Part shown: positions 1-13,468 of the stretch, one piece after another
Position numbering within the stretch: position 1 is the stretch's first letter
How the letters are laid out: each line of letters begins with the position of its first letter
Source of the DNA: Piscicola geometra
Taxonomy: Eukaryota; Annelida; Clitellata; Hirudinida; Piscicolidae
Length of the DNA stretch: 64,000 nt
Direction: 5' to 3'
Assembly (NCBI GenBank): GCA_943735955.1
Contig: OX030956.1
Location: 12,270,894 to 12,334,893, forward strand
Program-made: the position numbers and the translations under genes
The notes under the pieces: model-generated
What the model saw: only the letters and a program-made list of their open reading frames with translations
Told to the model about the DNA's origin: nothing
The model's database searches: none

Positions 1-1209
1 TTTATCAAACTATTTGCAATTGAAATTTATTTCTGTTTTAATAAATGTGGTTTGAATCAATTTATTTATTTCTTACTGTACCTAAGTATGTCACACTTCC
101 CGCTCACGTTGCGTTTTCGCAACATTTTGCCCCATTAAAACTTATGAAATAATTGTTTTCACTTTTGCTTGAGTTATTCTTATAACCATATAATGCAAGT
201 CTGAATTTAAAATTCATGTTAACTTTTTTTCTCGGGTAGCGGCGGTAAATGGGCTAAATAAAAACTACCAATTATAATTGATAAAGAATTTAGATAGTTT
301 ATTAATGATACAAAAGAAAAACTACAAACTAAGTTGAATAGTATTCTTAAAGTTATGTCATCATTTTTTTAAACTAAGGTAAAAAGTAAAAAAAATAAGT
401 TTGATATGAGATCCTAAACAGTCTATAATTTTTTTCCAAATATTTAGTTTCAACTAAATTTTGATGTGTTCTCAGTTACAAAATAATTTTTCGATCAGTT
501 TGTGAAAATCTTTTCACCATTTCATTTACTGGAAGAAGTGCAGTAGCTGTTTTGGTAGCAGATATTCTCAAACAAGCTTTGCAAACGACATGCAGATACA
601 GTCGTCTTAAGATGAATTTTAATAAGCCGAAGTTTAGAAAATGCTTTTCTGCATCTGATGAGGTAACTTGCTGAGTCAGAACAACATCGAGCATATAATG
701 CAACTCGGGCTGAAGGCTTGTTGCTCAAAAGAATTCTTGCAGTTCGATACATGCAATGAGATCAGACTGATACGCACGTAAACTTGATGTGTTGATGTGA
801 TTTTGAGGTGTCTTTACACAGTTTCAGCATCCTTTCCATGAAGGTTGGATATTCTGAAAGCTCTAGAGTTATTTTGTCTATCTGATTTGTTCTTTATATA
901 CTGTGTCATGGCTTAAAATATTTACATATAAAAAGTGTAAAGATTTAAAAGTGTAGTTAAGGTCTAGTGGTGCTCTATTTCTTTTCAGAATTTGTGACAT
1001 GTTATTGTTATTTTGGTGGGATCTCTATGTTCTGTGTTGATATATGAAATGTTTCGTGAGATAAAGACCCGATGGCCATCCAGAGAAAATATCATTGTCC
1101 TATGGCATATTGAAAAATTCATTACACCCCCCCCCCACCAAAAAAACTCATCGATTTTCGAAAAATTGCGAGACCCTTCGAAAAGCCCCCCCCCCTGGTT
1201 GCGCCACTG
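1..1209 (-). mobile_element. hAT element copy 1, right part; left end lies before the window
   Basis: This stretch matches 32868-34060 almost base for base in the same orientation, with small indels and substitutions. The second copy is complete and has hAT-type ends, which defines this one. The right terminus reads GGTTGCGCCACTG, ending at 1209, and is preceded by a run of C, as in the other copy. The left end and left target duplication are outside the window. It carries a broken remnant of the transposase C-terminus on the minus strand and no other coding capacity, so it is non-autonomous. Confidence 0.9.
476..752 (-). pseudogene. hAT transposase C-terminal dimerisation remnant, frameshifted
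   Basis: Two overlapping minus-strand frames together give the typical hAT C-terminal motif: a TSSDAE stretch, then [20 protein letters not shown]. In the sister copy at 33384-33566 these pieces sit in one frame; here they are split by small indels, so this copy is dead. The family motif (ASAERSFSKLKLIK-like) is known from hAT and ZMYM/TTF-type transposases and mediates dimerisation. Confidence 0.75.
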
Positions 1210-1436
1210 AGTTTTATGCTATAACTTAGAGCTTGGGCCGCCTTTAGCTGCTTTTACTCATAGCCAATTGATTTTAAATTCAAACTAAATGAGTGTTTCT
1301 CACTATTATATTGATTTTTCTCGTTTAAATTTTCAAATAAAAAATAAACATCACCAAAAAGTCAAATATATAAAAAAAATCACGAATCAGAGGCAATTTA
1401 TTCCCATTACCGATTCAAAGTACTTGGTAACAGTGT

Positions 1437-1640
1437 TATTTTCGTTCCATAAAATAATTATAGTTTTTATTTCAGTTTCGTTTTGGAATTAATTATAGTT
1501 TTTATTTTCGTTTTCGTTTTGAAAATAATTATAGTTTTTACTTTCGTTTTCGTTTTGAAAATAATTATAGTTTTTATTTTCGTTTCAGTTTTGAAAATAA
1601 TTATAGTTTTTATTTTTATTTTAGTTTTGAAAATATATTA
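1437..1640. repeat. Left subterminal tandem repeat of hAT family 1
   Basis: About five degenerate copies of a roughly 35-bp unit built around AATTATAGTTTTTATTTTCG followed by GTTTTGAAAAT. Such arrays next to hAT termini are usually transposase-binding sites. The same unit occurs near the right terminus (9539-9660) in the same orientation. Confidence 0.85.
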
Positions 1641-1745
1641 ATTTGAAACTTTAAACACTATTTATTTATATCTAAAAAAATTAATAGATCATAAAATGAA
1701 ACAGTAAAATAGAACAGTATATTAACAACAAATGAGTTTTAAAAA

Positions 1746-4019
1746 TTAACAGTCAAATAAAAATGTATTCAGTCTCAAGAAAACTTTCATTTGTAGGTTT
1801 TTCTGTAATCTATTTCTTTTCCCACTTGTTAAAGAAGCACATAAAGAAAAAATTCTCTCAACGTATGCCTGGGAGGCTGGAGCTGCCAAAAGATCTTGTG
1901 CAATTGGACTAAGAATAGGGTAAAAAGTTATGTTGTCAGTCCAGAATTTTAACCCATTTGGTTCACAAGTATTTTTGATTTTTGAAGAATTTATTTTCAT
2001 CTCCGAAATATATTTTTCTATTTCCACAATTATACTTGATTTGCATTCCTTGCCAGAACTTGTATCGTCAATACTTAATTTAGAAGATAAAAATTTAAAT
2101 TTCTTTGAAGGAATTGATGATTCATCTGAAGCTTCTATTTCATTATGTTGTGAACTATTTTCAAAACAATTGTTCTTTGCTTCGCTAAAAGCCTGCAAAA
2201 TAAAAGATTCAAATTGTTTAATTGCAATAAAAATTTGATGTGATGTATCATTAAATAAGATTTATAATTTAATTGAAAACTTGTTTTTAAAATATATCTA
2301 AATTACCTGTGAACAAATGTAAGTTTTAGCATGCAATAAACTAGAATATTGTGGTAACAGAATGAATTCTGCAACAGTTGGATCCACAAATGTAGCAGCT
2401 GCTGTTACTGGATTGAATTTCAATGAAGAGGGATTTAAGAAGCACTCAAAATAATGTTGAATTGCACTCCTCAATGAAACAATCAAACTAGAAATTCCTA
2501 CAAATTTAATTTGTTCTAAATGGCAGTCTAGGTCTTAAACAGACGGTATGACATGTGATAAAGACAATGTATCGGTCTGAATACTGTCAGTGTGGGTTGC
2601 GAATGGTTTCAAAAAATGTTGAACTTCTACCAATCTGTTCCATTCACTTGCTAATAATGTGTCGATTTTGGCAAAATCCATAACATAATTGACATCATTT
2701 TTTAGTTCTAGTAATCTTTCAACCATAAAAAAAGTGCTGTTCCATCTAGTGGGGCAGTCTGTTATTATTGTTTTGGAAGATTTTTCAAGGAGTTTTTCTA
2801 TGAGTATTGTTGACTTTCTAATTTTGCTGACTATATACCTTGCTTTTGTAATTATTGGTTCATATACATTATTGGAGTATACTCTTTTTAAAACTAGTTG
2901 TATGGTGTGTGCTAAACATGGCATATGTCGATAAGGAGCCCATTTTTCTAATTCTATTTCATCACAAATTGTTTCACTTTCTTCTTCATCACTATCTGAG
3001 TTTTCATTTTCTGAATAATCGTCTTTTTCTGCATGCTTATTTTGAAGAATACGCACAGCTTTTAAAATATTTGAACCGTTATCAGATATGATTAAAATTA
3101 TTTTATTTGGTTCTATATTCCAATCAGCGAGACACTTTGATAAACACTCAGCAAGTTTTTCTCCAGTGTGGGGATGATTAAGTTGAATTAGGTTTAAAAA
3201 GTAATGACACGGTTTGCTACTCTGTGGATTGAAACAGCATGCTGAAATCCCAATATATGATGATGTTAAACCTTTTTTGGTCCAAATATCTAAACATATA
3301 ACTATTCTTCGAACATTCTTCAATGAGTCTTTCAGAATTTTGCAACCCTCATCATATTTGTCTTTTAATAAGTCCAGTAACTTTGATGGGCCTGAAATTT
3401 TTTTTCAATAATTGATCCTCACTATTTTTGTACAATATGTTGTAATCATTTATAATGAATAACGACCATTGTAATTGCTCAAATAAATTTCTACAATATA
3501 TGGTAATACTTTTTACATTTTGAATAAGATAAAGTAAACAAAATTACCTGGCATTTTAAATTTTATATCCAATGTTTCCACAAAGTTTTTAAAATGTTTA
3601 TTAGATACTAGATTTAATGGGATGTTTGTGTTTAAAAATAATTTTAATAAGGAGTCTTGTCTCTTCAAATATTCTTCGCACTTACTCGAATACAAAACTG
3701 TTTTCGTCGTATTTTTTTCAAAACTAATAGTTTGTTGAACGGAATTTTCATTACTTTTAATCTTTTCACAATTCCTCTTTCTGACTAATTCAATTTCCTC
3801 GAATTCTTGAAAAAACTTTTTGTGGTAGCAAGAGAGATGCACCTTGAGGTTTGTCGGATTATTTCCTTTAAGTGTTGCGTTGCATAATACTTTCTGTCCG
3901 TCTTTGGTCGTCGATACTTCAACGATGCATGTACTTTTGTCATTTTCTGAAGAATATGTAAAATATTTCCAAATTTCGCTTTCTTTCTTTCTACCAGCAA
4001 ATGAACGTGATAAACTCAT
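1746..4019 (-). pseudogene. hAT transposase, three exons, one in-frame stop
   Basis: Proposed exons are 4019-3548, 3391-2307 and 2192-1746, with GT/AG sites and consistent phases (668 codons). The N-terminus is a BED-type zinc-finger region (WKYFTY, then a Cys and the SCYHKKF His pair). Exon 2 has the RNase-H-like core start (ICLDIWTKKGLTSSYIGIS) and the ISDNGSN motif carrying the second Asp. Exon 3 carries the C-terminal dimerisation motif with PIAQDLLAAPAS and the ERIFS Glu. A single TAA at 2535-2537 interrupts exon 2 and the frame stays open on both sides, so the gene is only lightly decayed. An exonised or edited origin of that stop cannot be excluded. Confidence 0.85.
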
Positions 4020-4589
4020 TGTTATTTAAATTTGAAATATTATAAGAATCGATTACGTAAATTATTGATTAATAACAAATTTGAAGTATAATAACAGATT
4101 TACGATTAAAATAAGTGATAATTTAGTTGACAAAGCGAAGCAGTAATAAAATAACGTTTTACAAATGGCACTACTTTCATAAAGGCCAAAGATAATGTTT
4201 ATAACATAGACATATATTTTTTATATAAATTTTCATTTGTATATTATGGCCATAGATATCCTACAAACAACAAGTAGTATAGATACGCCATCTGTATTAA
4301 ACACCAATGCAAGAGACGGTTATTCAAATTGTCCAACATAGAAAGAAAAGTATACCGTGACTTTGTTTATTTCTGTACCAAAAAGAGCGATATAAGATAT
4401 TCTAATTATATAATATTAAATATATTTATTATACTTACCAGTTGTTAAAAAAACACTTATGGTTTATATTTTAATTGTTGGATTGAGTTTTATTTCTTGA
4501 AATTGGTAACCGAACATTTCAGTCTCAGTCTCTCAGTCAATCGTTTCCAGCGGGGAACGGACAAAAAGCCTCTCGGAGAAAAAGGGATC

Positions 4590-6312
4590 CATTTAAATAA
4601 GACTCGAAACATTAACATAAGCAAAGAACATGTAGCATAGACGACAAATAAAATATTAATGAATATTAATAAAATATATGGACCTAATCATTAAGGTCCT
4701 TTTACACAAAAAATGGACTATAATAAAACATCCTAAAAAAAAAAAAAAAAAAAAATATATAAATATAATTAAAATAAAAAATATCAAAATTTTTTAAATC
4801 GTGTTCATAATTTTTTTAATGTTGAAAATTAATTAAAAAAAAGTTTAAATTATATTTTTCAGAATAACTGTCTAACGAACTAAAATAATTTAATATATTC
4901 GTAATACGTGAAAATCTTATTTCAAAAAGGTAGAACTGGATAAAAAGTCTTCAAGAAGAGATTTTCATGGAAAGAAACATTGGTTTGCTGCGGCCCTTCC
5001 TTGACAAACAGAAGACATGAATAATCTGGAAGAAGAAGTGCTAGGGCTTCAGATTGAGTACTAGTGCAAAGCTTGCAAGCACCCACTGGCTACCTACTTC
5101 ACCAAGAAAATGAGCTCTGCAGATGAAGGACAGACTGTCTTCAGAATGACTCTTCTACACATGACTCAAACTCAAAAATTTAGAAGGACAAGAATCCTAA
5201 AACTTTGATTTTTTTTATTTATTCATTAAATTGATGTAGATTATAAGAAGATTCACTAACTTCAAATCAGTTATTTGTCTCGCAATTTACTTTGAAGTTG
5301 TGATTGTGTTCTTTGAAATATTTTTTTAATGATATTGTTGCTTTGAAATCAGGAAGGGAGTTTTCGTAACCATAAATTTATTGAAAAACCTTTCATTTAT
5401 TTTCTAAAAAATACTATGCAAAATATTATGATAATTTTCTAAAAATATATATCAAGGAGAAATCAGTGGATAGAAATTGACATCATGACAATAATTGAAT
5501 AATAAACTATTGAGTCTAAAATACTAGGTCCTAGTAACTAAGAAATGCAGTGACGATTTTCATTAAGGAAAAAAAAGATGCATCCTAAAACCATTTTGAT
5601 GTTTGAAGAGCATCTGTGATTGATTCATTTTCTATTTTAAATATTTGAAGAGATTGGCAATTTGATTGATTTAATTTTTTTTTTAAAGTATTTAATTCAT
5701 AATAATAGTATTTAATTGGAGTCTCACAAGACCATCTTAAGTTTTTATAATAGTTGAAATTAGTTCAAGTGTTTTTTCGGTATTAAAATTTAATAATTAA
5801 AGTTTCACTTCAAATACATTCTTTAGTAAATTACATGAAAGTAATGTTTTGTAAGATATGAGTTTAATTTTTTCATCAGAATAGTTTGTTTCTTATAGTT
5901 TGAAGTACATTTATCATAGAAGATTTGCTTTGTTAAAATAGTGAGAATATAGGTTGGTTTATGTTCATTAAGCTCTTTTCATGAGTATTTTTCACATTTC
6001 TCATGATTATTAAACATTAAACAAAATTCACTTATTTCAGATTATTTTCATAACAAAATTCAATGATTTAAGAATATTTTCCTCACAAAGTTCACTTATT
6101 TCAGATTATTTCTTTAAATGTTTCAACAATGGCCTAATTTTACCAATTTAAATGGTTTTGTAGTTTAGAAAAGTAATTAATTTGGAATGCCAAATGTATT
6201 GAAACATGAACCTTAATCTATTCAGAAATATAGAAAATCCGTTTTGGAGTTACTATTATTAGTTTTTACAGATATGTAACCATAAACATAACAATCGAGT
6301 CTTATTTAAATG
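4590..6312. mobile_element. 1.7-kb insert inside the left foldback arm, with 17-bp inverted ends
   Basis: CATTTAAATAAGACTCG at 4590-4606 is exactly inverted at 6296-6312. The insert separates outer and inner parts of the left arm that are contiguous in the right arm. CGGAGAAAAAG occurs on both sides (4574-4584 and 6318-6328); it may be a duplicated target or simply two copies of the arm unit. Inside are AT-rich DNA, one lone foldback unit near 4937, and the zinc-ribbon-like fragment at 5017-5208. Confidence 0.6.
5017..5208 (+). pseudogene. Fragment resembling the C-terminus of Pol I subunit RPA12
   Basis: The frame from the ATG at 5017 reads MNNLEEEVLGLQIEY, a TAG at 5062, then CKACKHPLATYFTKKM and SSADEGQTVF. 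The CxxC and SADEGQTVF string match what I recall of the C-terminal zinc ribbon of RPA12 and related TFIIS-type zinc ribbons. The second CxxC pair that should follow is missing, and the frame ends with basic residues at a TGA. It would be a captured and broken piece of a host gene inside a transposon insert. The match is short, so confidence is moderate. Confidence 0.45.
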
Positions 6313-6655
6313 TAAACCGGAGAAAAAGCCTTCGGATAAAATACCTTCTACAAAAAGCCTCCCGGAGAAAAAACCTCCTGGAGAAAAAGTCTCCGGTAAA
6401 TATTTTAGTATAAATAAAACTGACTTTTTATACAAAAAACGGATTTTTTATAGATTCGTTTCACAATTTTTAAATAAATAAAACGGACTATATTTTTAAA
6501 AAATTAAATAATTAAAATAAACTATAATTATAATTATAACGGACTTTATTTTTTTATAGATTCGTTTCACAATTTTAAATAAATAAAACGGACTATATTT
6601 TTAAAAATACATAACTAGAACGATTTAACAAATACAATACAAATTATTGGTAAAC

Positions 6656-7130
6656 GGATAAAAAGTCTTCAGGATAAAAAGTCTTCAGGATGAAAAATCT
6701 TCAGGATAAAAAATCTTCAGGATAAAAAGTCTTCAGGATAAAAAGTCTTCAGGATAAAAAGTCTTCAGGATAAAAAGTCTTCAGGATAAAAAGTCTTCAG
6801 GATAAAAAGTCTTCAGGATAAAAAGTCTTCAAGATAAAAAGTCTTTAGGATAAAAAGTCTTCAGGATAAAAAGTCTTCAAGATAAAAAGTCTTCAGGATA
6901 AAAAGTCTTCAGGATTAAAAGTCTTTAGGATAAAAAGTCTTCGGGATAACAAGTCTTCAGGATAAAAAATCTTCAGGATAAAAAGTCTTCAGGATAAAAA
7001 GTCTTTAGAATAAAAAGTTTTTAGGATAAAAAGTCTTCAGGATTAAAAGTCTTTAGGATAAAAAGTCTTCAGGATAACAAGTCTTCAGGATAAAAAATCT
7101 TCAGGATAAAAAGTCTTCATGAAAAAAATC
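6656..7130 (+). repeat. Left array of the 16-bp foldback unit
   Basis: Nearly thirty head-to-tail copies of GGATAAAAAGTCTTCA with scattered single changes (TTTAGG, GGATTAAAAG, GGATAACAAG). A block of variants near 6905-6960 recurs near 7040-7095, so the array grew by local duplication. Confidence 0.95.
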
Positions 7131-7187
7131 TTCAAAAAATTAATTTTTAAGGAAAAATAATCACGATCGAGAACCAGCAGAAAACCT

Positions 7188-7466
7188 AATGATTAAAGTG
7201 AGGAATCAACAAAAACCAAATCAAATTTATTCAAATGCTATTTCCAGATTGAAAAAAAAAATTGAGCAAACATTAGATAAAAGTATGAAATTTCAATCTT
7301 TTAGTTTTAAGGATTACGTATTTTTCCTTAAACATTATTTCCTTATGGTTAAAGTGACGAAACAACAACAGCTCAAATGCTATTTCGAAATTGAACAAAA
7401 AAATCTGGCAAAAATTAGATAAAAGTATCACATTTTATTTTTTAAATTTTAAGGATCACGTATTAA
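7188..7466 (+). repeat. Loop of the foldback: two diverged tandem copies
   Basis: Two diverged direct copies of a 125-150 bp sequence lie between the inverted arms, at about 7188-7337 and 7343-7466. Both contain TTAAAGTGA, AATGCTATTTC, ATTAGATAAAAGTAT and TTTTAAGGAT in that order. A 77-residue open frame crosses them but has no recognisable features; I do not call it a gene. Confidence 0.7.
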
Positions 7467-7502
7467 TCACATATTTTTTCTTAAAAATTAATTGTTTGAA
7501 GA

Positions 7503-7965
7503 GTTTTTTCCTGAAAACTTTTTATCCTAAAGACTTTTTATCCTGAAGACTTTTTATCCCGAAGACTTTTTATCCTGAAGACTTTTTATCCTGAAGACTT
7601 TTTATCCTGAAGACTTTTTATCCTGAAGACTTTTTATCCTGAAGACTTTTTATCCTGAAGACTTTTTATCCTGAAGACTTTTTATCCCGAAGACTTTTTA
7701 TCCTGAAGACTTTTTATCCTGAAGACTTTTTATCCTGAAGAATTTTTATCCTGAAGACTTTTTATCCTGAAGACTTTTTATCCTGAAGATTTTTCATTCT
7801 AAAGACTTTATATCCCGAAGACTTTTTATCCTGAAAACTTTTTATCCTGAAGACTTCTTATCCTGAAGACTTCTTATCATAAGACGTTTTATTCTGAAGA
7901 CTTTTTATCCTGAAGACTTTTTATCCTGAAGATTTTTTATCCTGAAGACTTTTTATCCGTTTACC
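7503..7965 (-). repeat. Right array of the 16-bp foldback unit, inverted
   Basis: The complement of the left-array unit (TGAAGACTTTTTATCC) is repeated nearly thirty times. With the left array it can form a hairpin with a stem of about 450 bp, extended by the flanking arms to over 800 bp. Confidence 0.95.
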
Positions 7966-9538
7966 AATAATTTGTATTGTATTTGATAAATTAAAGTTCG
8001 TTTTAATTATATATTTTAAAAAATATAGTCCGTTTTATTTATTTAAAAATGTGAAACGAATCTATTAAAAAAATAAAGTCCGTTATAGTTATAATTATAG
8101 TTCATTTTAATTATGTAATTTAAAAAAAATATAGTTTGTTTTATTTATTTAAAATTGTGACATGAATTTTTTTTTAAAATCCGTTTTTTATATAAAAAGT
8201 CCCTTTTTATTTTGACTAAAATATTAACAAAGAGACTTTTTCTCCGAGAGACTTTTTCTCCAAGAGGTTTTTTTTCCGGGAGGCTTTTTGTAGAAGGTAT
8301 TTTATCCGAAGGCTTTTTCTCCGAGAGGCTTTTTATCCTACATCCGTTTCCAGCTTTGAACAACAACAATACACTGCCGAACTTCAAAAGACTGTGACCA
8401 GAGATTTTTTTAGATATTCTAAGATATTCAATCTTAGTTAGTGAAGCCCTCCAAGAGCCTCTCTTGTTGGGAACTAGGGAGAACTTAGTTTCATTAGTTA
8501 CTTTTTTCATTTTCATCATTATGTTTTAAATAAAATTTATACAGACTCTATCTTTCATTTGTTTTATTTTATTCAATAAAATGTTTTCATATGGAAACAA
8601 CTATGTATTTTTATTAAAAAGCTGGACATTGATAAAAGATCAATCAAATATATATAAATAATTAATATAAAGAATAAAATAATTTGAATTTATACATGAG
8701 ATATGGTTCATAAATTTCTGAAGAGAAGTGCCTACTACAGACTCATTCATGGTCTTTTAAAATCTTTTCTTTATTTCTGGATATGACCAACTTTCATTGG
8801 TCCTTCATCGAGTCTTTTGGAAATCTTTAAATTTAAATAGTAAAAAAGCTCAATTATACTTATAATTAGTAGCTAATTATAATGTTTGAATTTAGAAATA
8901 TATGAGGAAAAAATTTATGTAATAGATTGATTGGGTGAAATTGTGGCATAACTTAAAAATATTATTAATAATATATTAAGTTAATATTCAATAAGTTTAA
9001 AAATAAAATAAAAAACTACTTAGACAATGACAATGATATGGCTTATGGCCTTTTATCTACACCCCATTGTCGTATTTTATAGCTAATCATTAGCAGCTAA
9101 TGAAATACCTGTGAAAAAACTGTGTTTTGTCATTACTGCAACCTGGAACCGCACATTGATGAGACATTATGAGTTATTATTATTAATATATTATTATATT
9201 TTTTAAAACAATTAATTGTACAAAATAGCTAACAATTAGTTAATAAATCGCGAGAAAAAAATAATTAGACAACAATTGCATAGATGAAAAAGCACTAAAA
9301 ATGTTTTAAAAAATATTATATATTTTATAAATAGTTTTCGTACATTTTAAATAGGAAAAAATATTTTTTATTATTTTAAATAAATTTTAAACAGCATTTA
9401 AATTTTTTAATTATTATGAATAATTAGACTATTTAACGCATGTTGAACCAGGTTCGCATTTGCCATCTACAAGTTTTCACTACGTATCTACATATACTAT
9501 ATCTATGATTATGGCATATCATAAAAAGTTATTTAATT

Positions 9539-9660
9539 TTCGTTTTGGAAAAAATTATAGTTTTTATTTCAGTTTGTTTTGGAAATAATTATAGTTTTTA
9601 TTTTCGTTTTCGTTTTGAAAATAAATTTAGTTTTTATTTTCGTTTTCGTGGAACGATTAT
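9539..9660. repeat. Right subterminal tandem repeat of hAT family 1
   Basis: Three to four copies of the same [25 protein letters not shown] unit as at the left end. They are in the same orientation as the left array, not inverted as the terminal repeats are. Confidence 0.85.
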
Positions 9661-9743
9661 TCAGAATTGTCGTTTTCGTTTTCGTTACGAAAATAACACT
9701 GCTTGGTAAACTATATTTGAAGTAGTTTGTCACACAAAAGCCT

Positions 9744-9803
9744 AGAGGAAATGCCTGGAATTTGATGAAGAGCGCTATAGAAATTTATTTGATTGATTGA
9801 TTG
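9744..9803 (+). repeat. Retroelement 3' end with (TGAT)n tail, copy A
   Basis: The core GAGCGCTATAGAAAT is followed by TTATTTGATTGATTGATTG. The same core and tail recur at five other places in the window. A GCGCTATA core followed by a microsatellite tail is typical of 3' ends of CR1/L2-clade LINEs and the SINEs that share them. Confidence 0.75.
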
Positions 9804-10530
9804 GAATGCCGCATTAGTATTTGAAAAATGCGTAAATAATTATCATAATTATCTATCCGAGCTGAAGCGGCCCTATTATTCTCAATTCCTTATTCAATTG
9901 AATGTTATCTACTTTTCCTCTAAAATGTGGGTTTTCAATGAGTATTAAGAATCAGATATCTGATTCAAAATTTATGGAAATAAATACATTCAAGGCAGCT
10001 CCTTAGTGCTAGTGAGACTTAAGATTATATCAGATCAACTATCGTATAGTCATATATAGAGAAATATCTTCGTATCCGTGAGTAAATATTGGCTTGAGTA
10101 GCTTAAAATATGGACCACTTTTCCATTCAATTAAGATCTCTTTCAAATGGAAATAGGAAATTGAATGATTGAAATCTGTTTGCTTTCAACAATTCAAAAT
10201 TCCAACAATTATTTCCTTTGACAATTTCTTTCAAATTTCTTACTCACCTAACAATTCTCACTAACACACGCACATAAGCGCACAGGCACAAACACATGTT
10301 TCCGACTTAATCATACATATGACGTCATTTAAAGGCATAAAATACCACAAACCTAACTGAAACACACTCATATATAAATTTACAAATAAATATGTATCAT
10401 ATGTAAAATATGTATAAAAGATATCCTATGTTACATAGGCTATGTAACAAGAATATACACAATATATATGAATAAAATATCCTTTAGTAGCTTGCATCTA
10501 TGAGTGTCAGTCATAGTCAGACCACAGTCT
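9804..10530. other. Intergenic, upstream of the calponin-like gene
   Basis: AT-rich unique sequence with no coding frame that I can support. It leads into the TATA-containing promoter at 10537. Confidence 0.6.
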
Positions 10531-10536
10531 AATGCC

Positions 10537-10544
10537 TATATAAG
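10537..10544 (+). promoter_or_regulatory. TATA box of the calponin-like gene
   Basis: TATATAAG followed by GGGG. A start site about 30 bases downstream would lie near 10567, opening a leader exon that ends with a good donor at 10759. Strong TATA promoters suit an abundant muscle protein. Confidence 0.65.
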
Positions 10545-10566
10545 AGGGGTCTAGCCAGACACTGCG

Positions 10567-10759
10567 ACACCCTTCGCTCTGTTCCCCTTGATTTGTTTTG
10601 GCCCTTTTAATCTAAACTTTAAGCCTTCATAGTTCAGGTTCTACTATCGTATAGCTATTATAAGTGTTTTAGTCGTGCCAAGAGATCAAAAAAGTAAAGA
10701 TATCACAACTGTTGGAGATTGTTTGAGAAGTTTGAAGATTTTATTTGGCATACATACAG
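10567..10759 (+). other. Probable non-coding first exon of the calponin-like gene
   Basis: The sequence from the expected start site to CATACAG at 10759 has no ATG-initiated long frame. It ends at a consensus donor (CAG|GTGTGT). The next acceptor in a suitable place is TTCCAG at 11660, four bases before the coding ATG. The start position is estimated from the TATA box. Confidence 0.55.
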
Positions 10760-11664
10760 GTGTGTCCACTAAAATATTATTATTATTGTTTGTTATTCGC
10801 TAAATAATTTTAATTCCACTTTTATCACAACCACGATGAATTATTCTAAGTATTTGATAAATTTAACACTTATGGTTTCGGTACTTGAGTTTAAATCGCT
10901 TTATAGTATAAAGCGATTTATAAAGTATATACATGTATAAAGTTTATACATGTGAGCTGGTAACTAATGAAGTTCCATTTACATAAAAAAAGAATTCATA
11001 AAGTAATTCAAAACATCTGCGCCTCTTATTGAATCTTAATTTTTATAGCGCTGAATGTAATTACTTCAAATTCATATCCTGTTTGTTATTTGGAATTCTT
11101 AGAAGGCAATTAGGTTCTACATCCTTAAGACTAAATGGCTGAGAAGTGATGAGAACTAATTAATTGAAAAAAGAATAAAAATAACTATAACATACTGCTT
11201 ATACTGAAAAAGTAAAAATAAAAATATTTATGGCGAAAATAGGAAAAAAAATTGAACTATAAATGCTTGAAAGTATTTTAAATCTTATTGATCATTATAA
11301 AAATGTCTTAAAAATAGCAATATGTAATAAATAGTATTATGAAATAGTTAATTAATGTTAATTAATGTAATTATAAAGGCAATACGTAGAAGAATAACTA
11401 ATTTAATTCTATATAATGGATTGTAAGTGTATGCTAATGTATTGTTTAATCAATAGTAAATCTCTATACTCACCTATTGAAAGACTTAGACATTTTTAAT
11501 TTTTATAAAACTGATAGGCATTCGAACTCAACGTCGCAACAAAAATAATAAATAAATCAAATGAATAACTTTTAATTAGAAACAGTGCCTGATTTTGATT
11601 CACTTCATTACATTTCAAAATAAAATTACATTAAATTTATTCATTCTTTCAATTCCAGGACAGA

Positions 11665-13468
<1,804 letters not shown>

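Larger units (their letters stand above)
4552..8344. mobile_element. Foldback-type element nested in hAT family 1
   Basis: Two long arms are inverted copies of each other: 6313-7130 pairs with 7500-8340 read in reverse. Each arm has an outer part with GGAGAAAAAGCCT-like units and an inner array of the 16-bp unit GGATAAAAAGTCTTCA, around a loop of about 350 bp. Long terminal inverted repeats made of internal tandem repeats are the hallmark of foldback elements. The 10-bp direct repeat CGTTTCCAGC at 4542-4551 and 8345-8354 may be the target duplication. Alternatively the right end extends to CCGTTTCC, which would pair better with GGGGAACGG at 4552 but leave no duplication. No transposase was found inside. 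Confidence 0.8.
1431..9701 (-). mobile_element. hAT DNA transposon (family 1), 8.27 kb, with nested insertions
   Basis: Both ends are visible. The terminal inverted repeat CAGTGTTATTTTCGT starts at 1431 and its complement ends at 9701. The 8-bp direct repeat CTTGGTAA flanks it at 1423-1430 and 9702-9709, the length hAT transposases produce. A three-exon transposase with one stop lies on the minus strand near the left end. Most of the right half is a foldback element nested at about 4552-8344; without it the element would be about 4.5 kb. The perfect target duplication suggests recent insertion. Confidence 0.95.

Noticed and set aside
7189..7422. 77-residue frame in the foldback loop as a gene
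   Set aside because: It spans two diverged tandem copies, is Lys/Asn/Gln-biased as expected from AT-rich DNA, and has no recognisable motif.
6656..7965. CRISPR-like array of regularly spaced repeats
   Set aside because: Units are contiguous without spacers, the DNA is eukaryotic, and the two arrays are inverted arms of a foldback element.
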